From: Granulicella arctica
GTDB lineage: Bacteria > Acidobacteriota > Terriglobia > Terriglobales > Acidobacteriaceae
NCBI RefSeq assembly: GCF_025685605.1
Contig: NZ_JAGTUT010000001.1
Location: forward strand, 3,596,001-3,660,000
Direction of reading: 5' to 3'
Length of the DNA stretch: 64,000 nt
A program made the translations under genes and the position numbers. Shown here piece by piece: positions 61,222-64,000 of the stretch (its first letter is position 1; each line of letters begins with the position of its first letter). A model generated the notes under the pieces. That model was not told where the DNA came from. It worked only from the letters and a program-made list of their open reading frames with translations, and did not search any database.

Positions 61222-61863
61222 ATGCAGGAAGCAAATCAACTCGTTGGATTGGTGGCGAGCGATCCCCTACGGATCCTTGGACTACAGGTCATTCTGTCGG
61301 AACAGGCTGAGTCAAAGGTCGTCTCCCTGAGTGTTCCGGGTGCACTGCATTCGTTTGAACTCTCGTTGCTGCTGATTGACGCGGATAGTGCTCCCCAGCT
61401 TTTTGAGTTGCTCGCCACATTTCGGCGGAATCGGCCTGACTTGCGACTGATTGTGCTGGGACGCGCGAGTGATCAGGAGTTCATCCAGCGGGTGATTGGC
61501 GCGGGTGCCAAGGGCTATCTTTCGCACGACGCACGAGAGAGCGACATTCGCTTGTGCATCGAGGTGGTGCGGGACGGCTCGATCTGGGCGCCACGTAAGG
61601 TGCTTGCGCGTTTGATCGAGGCAGGCTCAAGTGTGCCTGCGGCTGCTGCCTCCACTCACTCCGAGTCGCGATTCACCGACCGCGAGGGTCAGGTACTGAA
61701 TCTACTGATCGAGGGCCGTCCTAACCGTGACATCGCGATGATGCTCGGAATCGACGAAGGGACAGTCAAAGCACACATCAGCCGCTTGATGCGGAAGGTC
61801 GGTGTGGGAAATCGTACTGCATTAACGATGCACTATTTGAGCTCGAACCAGCAAACTCACTAA
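61222..61863 (+). CDS. LuxR-family response regulator
   Basis: A 213-residue NarL/FixJ-type regulator. The receiver (about residues 1-115) has LLLIDADS with the phospho-acceptor Asp and AKGYLSHD with the conserved Lys; the N-terminal acidic pair is reduced to one Asp (VASDPLRIL). The C-terminal LuxR helix-turn-helix (about 145-205) has FTDREGQVLNLLIEGRPNRDIAMML and GTVKAHISRLMRKVGVGNR. The start is uncertain: ATG 61222 has GGAG six bases before it, while ATGs at 61219 and 61195 are also in frame. No histidine kinase is adjacent. Confidence 0.85.
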   Translation: MQEANQLVGLVASDPLRILGLQVILSEQAESKVVSLSVPGALHSFELSLLLIDADSAPQLFELLATFRRNRPDLRLIVLGRASDQEFIQRVIGAGAKGYLSHDARESDIRLCIEVVRDGSIWAPRKVLARLIEAGSSVPAAAASTHSESRFTDREGQVLNLLIEGRPNRDIAMMLGIDEGTVKAHISRLMRKVGVGNRTALTMHYLSSNQQTH

Positions 61864-62226
61864 TTCAGCCATTTATCTCTTTTTATGTTTATCAAATAGT
61901 TAACAAAATTATTACCTTTGGTAGCAGACGTGAGTACCGTTGCGGAAACTGCATGAAAGAGTCACATTAGATCAGCAACACAGACCTGGGAGAGGGGGAT
62001 ATAGGAGAGGCGCTGGTATCCAGTAGCCATCGTATAACCCCCATTTTTTCCCTTACCCCACCGAAAACACAACACTTAGTGCCCAGCTTCCAACGTACAT
62101 GCGTGCCACTTTTATCGTCGAATCGTGCAACCAACTCTAAGGGTAGGCACGTCAGACAATTTGTGACGGTAGTAGGCGGAAGAGCGCCCTGCACCCATGT
62201 TTCAACTTATGAGAGGTTTTACTCCG
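61864..62226. other. AT-rich 363-bp gap before the SYLF gene
   Basis: A stretch without a convincing gene between the LuxR-type regulator and the SYLF gene. The first 80 bases are distinctly A/T-rich for this genome (TTATCTCTTTTTATG, GTTAACAAAATTATTACC); the middle has GGGAGAGGGGGATATAGGAGAG. I found no riboswitch or sRNA structure that I could name, and no short ORF with a good binding site, but such a long leader region suggests regulation of the SYLF gene. Confidence 0.4.
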
Positions 62227-62925
62227 ATGAAAAAGATTTCAGCACTTGCATGTGTGTTCGCCTTCGCTGCTTCTTCAGTTGCGGCACATGCGGCCGACGA
62301 TGCAGCAAAGCTAAGTGAGCGCTTGAGCAATGCGCAAGCTGTCGTGAAAGAAGTTATGGCGACCCCTGATAAGGGCATTCCCACCAGCATCCTTGCTGGC
62401 GCTTCCTGCGTGGTGGTGATTCCAAGCTTTAAGAAGGGTGCGTTTGTTGTGGGCGGCCAGTATGGCCAGGGTGTTGCGACGTGCCGTACTCCTAAAGGCT
62501 GGAGTGCGCCAGTGTTTGTGCAGCTGGCTGGTGGAAGTTTTGGCTTCCAGATTGGCGGGCAGTCGACCGATCTGATTCTGGTTGCGATGAATCAGAATGG
62601 TTTGTCTGACATGCTGAAGAACAAGTTCAAGATTGGTGGCGACGCTGCGGCATCGGCCGGTCCGGTTGGCCGTAACGCGCAGGCTGGTACCGACTGGAAG
62701 CTAAATGCTGAGTTCCTTACCTACTCACGCAGCAAGGGCTTGTTTGCCGGTATCGATCTCGATGGCACCGTGCTCTCGCAGAATCAGGACGATACACGCA
62801 CCATCTACGGCGCGGATGTTCCGTTCGAGACGATCCTGAAGGGTAACAAGGCTACGCCGCCTGCTGCTATTCCCTTCGTTCGCACGGTTGCACACGCCTT
62901 CGTCACGTCGAAGGATGCTCAGTAG
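62227..62925 (+). CDS. exported SYLF (YSC84-like) lipid-binding protein
   Basis: A 232-residue protein with a signal peptide (KKISALACVFAFAASSVAAHAAD). The mature chain is a SYLF domain: GIPTSILAGASCVVVIP (about residues 55-71), GAFVVGGQYGQGVATCR, GWSAPVFVQLAGGSFGFQIGGQSTD (in parts) and AEFLTYSRSKGLFAGIDLDGTVL. In eukaryotes YSC84-type domains bind phosphoinositides; bacterial members are exported lipid-binding proteins of unclear role. ATG 62227 has GAGAGG ten bases upstream. It has the only long upstream non-coding region in this part. Confidence 0.85.
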   Translation: MKKISALACVFAFAASSVAAHAADDAAKLSERLSNAQAVVKEVMATPDKGIPTSILAGASCVVVIPSFKKGAFVVGGQYGQGVATCRTPKGWSAPVFVQLAGGSFGFQIGGQSTDLILVAMNQNGLSDMLKNKFKIGGDAAASAGPVGRNAQAGTDWKLNAEFLTYSRSKGLFAGIDLDGTVLSQNQDDTRTIYGADVPFETILKGNKATPPAAIPFVRTVAHAFVTSKDAQ

Positions 62926-62948
62926 AGGTAGCCGATTGTTGTTGTGCG

Positions 62949-62977
62949 AAAGGAGCGGCCCTTGGGCTGCTCCTTTT
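62949..62977 (+). terminator. intrinsic terminator after the SYLF gene
   Basis: A 12-bp stem (62949-62960 with 62965-62976, one G-T wobble) with a CTTG loop, ending in TTTT. Confidence 0.88.
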
Positions 62978-63036
62978 GTATTGTGCGCTCCATACGCCTG
63001 AAAAGCAGTCCTTCAAAGTAGAGATAGACTAGGGGC

Positions 63037-63972
63037 TTGAGCCCCAGACCACAATCAGAGCAGAAGGCAACCATTCGGCAACTGCTCGAGTTCGCCTTAG
63101 TTTGGATTGTGGTGCAATCGCTGAAAGTTTTACCTCGGGCGACCGCTCGAGGTATAGGTGCTTCGATTGGAAAATTTGCATTTAGGCGGCTGGGACGTCT
63201 CCGAGAAGTTGGGCTCAGGAATTTAGAACTTGCCCTGCCCGAGTTACCTGAGGCGAAGCGGAATCGTATTCTCGCTTCGGTATACCGCAATCTGGGGTGG
63301 TTGCTGGCGGAGTTCTGCCAGATGGCGAAGTATTCGAGCGATGAGGCGAGCGGCTTTATTCGCTATGACGGGCTTGAACATTATCTTGGCGCGCGGGCGC
63401 GAGGCAAGGGGGTGCTTGTTCTTACCGGACATCTTGGAGCGTGGGAGCTATCGAGCTTCTATCATTCGCTGAAAGACTACCCGATGGGTCTGGTGATCCG
63501 AAGACTCGATAACCCCCTGGTGGACAGATTCGTAAACCGGATACGGTGTCTTCATGGAAATCGGGTCATCCACAAGGATGACTTTGCGCGTGGCTTGATT
63601 GCGTCGATGAGGGCTGGCGAAACCGTAGGTATTCTGATGGATACAAACATGACTCCACCTCAGGGCGTGTTCGTGCCGTTCTTTGGCGTGGAGGCTTGTA
63701 CGGCATCGGGGCTGGCGCGAGTGGCGTCAAAGACGGGAGCGGCGGTGGTACCCGGCTTTCTCCTTTATGAAGAGAGTGAGCAGCAGTATGTCCTGCGCTT
63801 TGGTGAGGAGTTGGCCCTGCAGCGTTCGGACGACAACGAAGCGGATGCTCTAGCCAACACAGCACTCTTTACGGCGGTAATCGAGAGGTATGTGCGTCAG
63901 TATCCGGAGCAGTGGTTGTGGATGCACCGGCGGTGGAAGACCCGGCCTGTTGGGACTGATCGGATCTATTAG
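63037..63972 (+). CDS. lipid A biosynthesis acyltransferase (LpxL/HtrB-type)
   Basis: A 311-residue membrane-bound acyltransferase that adds a late acyl chain to lipid A or a related lipid. One N-terminal membrane helix (FALVWIVVQSLKVLP) is followed by the catalytic motif GHLGAWELS (about residues 129-137; family HxxxxE). Next are VIRRLDNPLVDRFVNRIR and ILMDTNMTPPQGVFVPFFG, the conserved Asp and Phe blocks, and QWLWMHRRWKTRP near the end, typical of LpxL. No ATG is available near the N-terminus; the frame opens at TAG 63025 and the only start that keeps the helix is TTG 63037. That TTG lies in the palindrome GGGGCTTGAGCCCC (63032-63045). Confidence 0.82.
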   Translation: MSPRPQSEQKATIRQLLEFALVWIVVQSLKVLPRATARGIGASIGKFAFRRLGRLREVGLRNLELALPELPEAKRNRILASVYRNLGWLLAEFCQMAKYSSDEASGFIRYDGLEHYLGARARGKGVLVLTGHLGAWELSSFYHSLKDYPMGLVIRRLDNPLVDRFVNRIRCLHGNRVIHKDDFARGLIASMRAGETVGILMDTNMTPPQGVFVPFFGVEACTASGLARVASKTGAAVVPGFLLYEESEQQYVLRFGEELALQRSDDNEADALANTALFTAVIERYVRQYPEQWLWMHRRWKTRPVGTDRIY

Positions 63973-64000
63973 ACATGGAACGGGCAGGGTGAAAGACGAT

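Noticed and set aside
62090..62226. Possible c-di-GMP (GEMM) riboswitch before the SYLF gene
   Set aside because: I could not align the conserved GEMM core or tetraloop and receptor to this leader; only a few loose matches.

Overview
The window looks like chromosomal core sequence from an acidobacterium, probably family Acidobacteriaceae (Terriglobus / Granulicella / Edaphobacter type). The reasons are the high-GC, densely packed genome, a VWFA-related protein of the kind expanded in Acidobacteria, an hrcA-grpE-dnaJ cluster without dnaK, Gram-negative outer-membrane genes, and same-orientation copies of a dispersed repeat with core TCCTTCGACTTCGCTCAGG. The genus is inferred from sequence character, not from a search. 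I see no rRNA, tRNA, CRISPR array, prophage or insertion sequence.

Layout. 1-6.3 kb: a gene tail with terminator, a GT-C type membrane glycosyltransferase, a small secreted Gly/Tyr/His-rich protein, and a minus-strand operon in which a PL5 alginate-lyase gene sits between a MoxR-like ATPase and its vWA partner. 6.5-12 kb: TPR protein, secreted RbsD-fold protein, thioesterase, Mrp ATPase, then hrcA-grpE-dnaJ. 12-18.3 kb (mostly minus): rsmE, secreted or anchored hypotheticals, an AI-2E-type permease that seems to need a CTG start, aroK, an ECF sigma factor with a coupled small protein, and a MoeB/ThiF E1-like enzyme. 18.4-27.7 kb: an outer-membrane assembly operon (BamA-like protein with seven POTRA repeats, SurA-like chaperone without PPIase domain, TamB), then a BON-domain protein. 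27.8-36.3 kb: UbiA/MqnP prenyltransferase, CsbD and lmo0937-type stress proteins, prephenate dehydratase, a polytopic membrane protein, Lon, a Lys-rich protein, moaD-moaE, and the VWFA protein. 36.3-44.9 kb: a 188-bp element bounded by 27-bp perfect inverted repeats, suhB, a GH25 lysozyme gene broken by one nonsense codon, ferredoxin, recO, glyQ-glyS, and a catalase-like protein. 45-57 kb: LptC/LptA-like protein, lptB, rpoN, hpf, rapZ, an MsbA-like exporter, yicC, gmk, rpoZ, and family 4 uracil-DNA glycosylase. 56.7-64 kb: TonB-domain protein, priA, HU, dcd, a LuxR-type regulator, a SYLF protein and a lipid A acyltransferase.

Functional themes. Envelope construction dominates: BamA/SurA-like/TamB for outer-membrane proteins, LptC/LptA-LptB for LPS transport, an MsbA-like exporter and an LpxL/HtrB-type acyltransferase for lipid A. 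A second theme is the MoeB/MoaD/MoaE set for molybdopterin synthesis; here MoaD does not end in Gly-Gly. The most general signal I found is regulatory: at least ten genes have a TAnnnT box ending 5-7 bases before the start codon and usually no Shine-Dalgarno sequence, as expected of leaderless mRNAs. One of these starts a 16-codon ORF coupled by ATGA to the MsbA-like gene.
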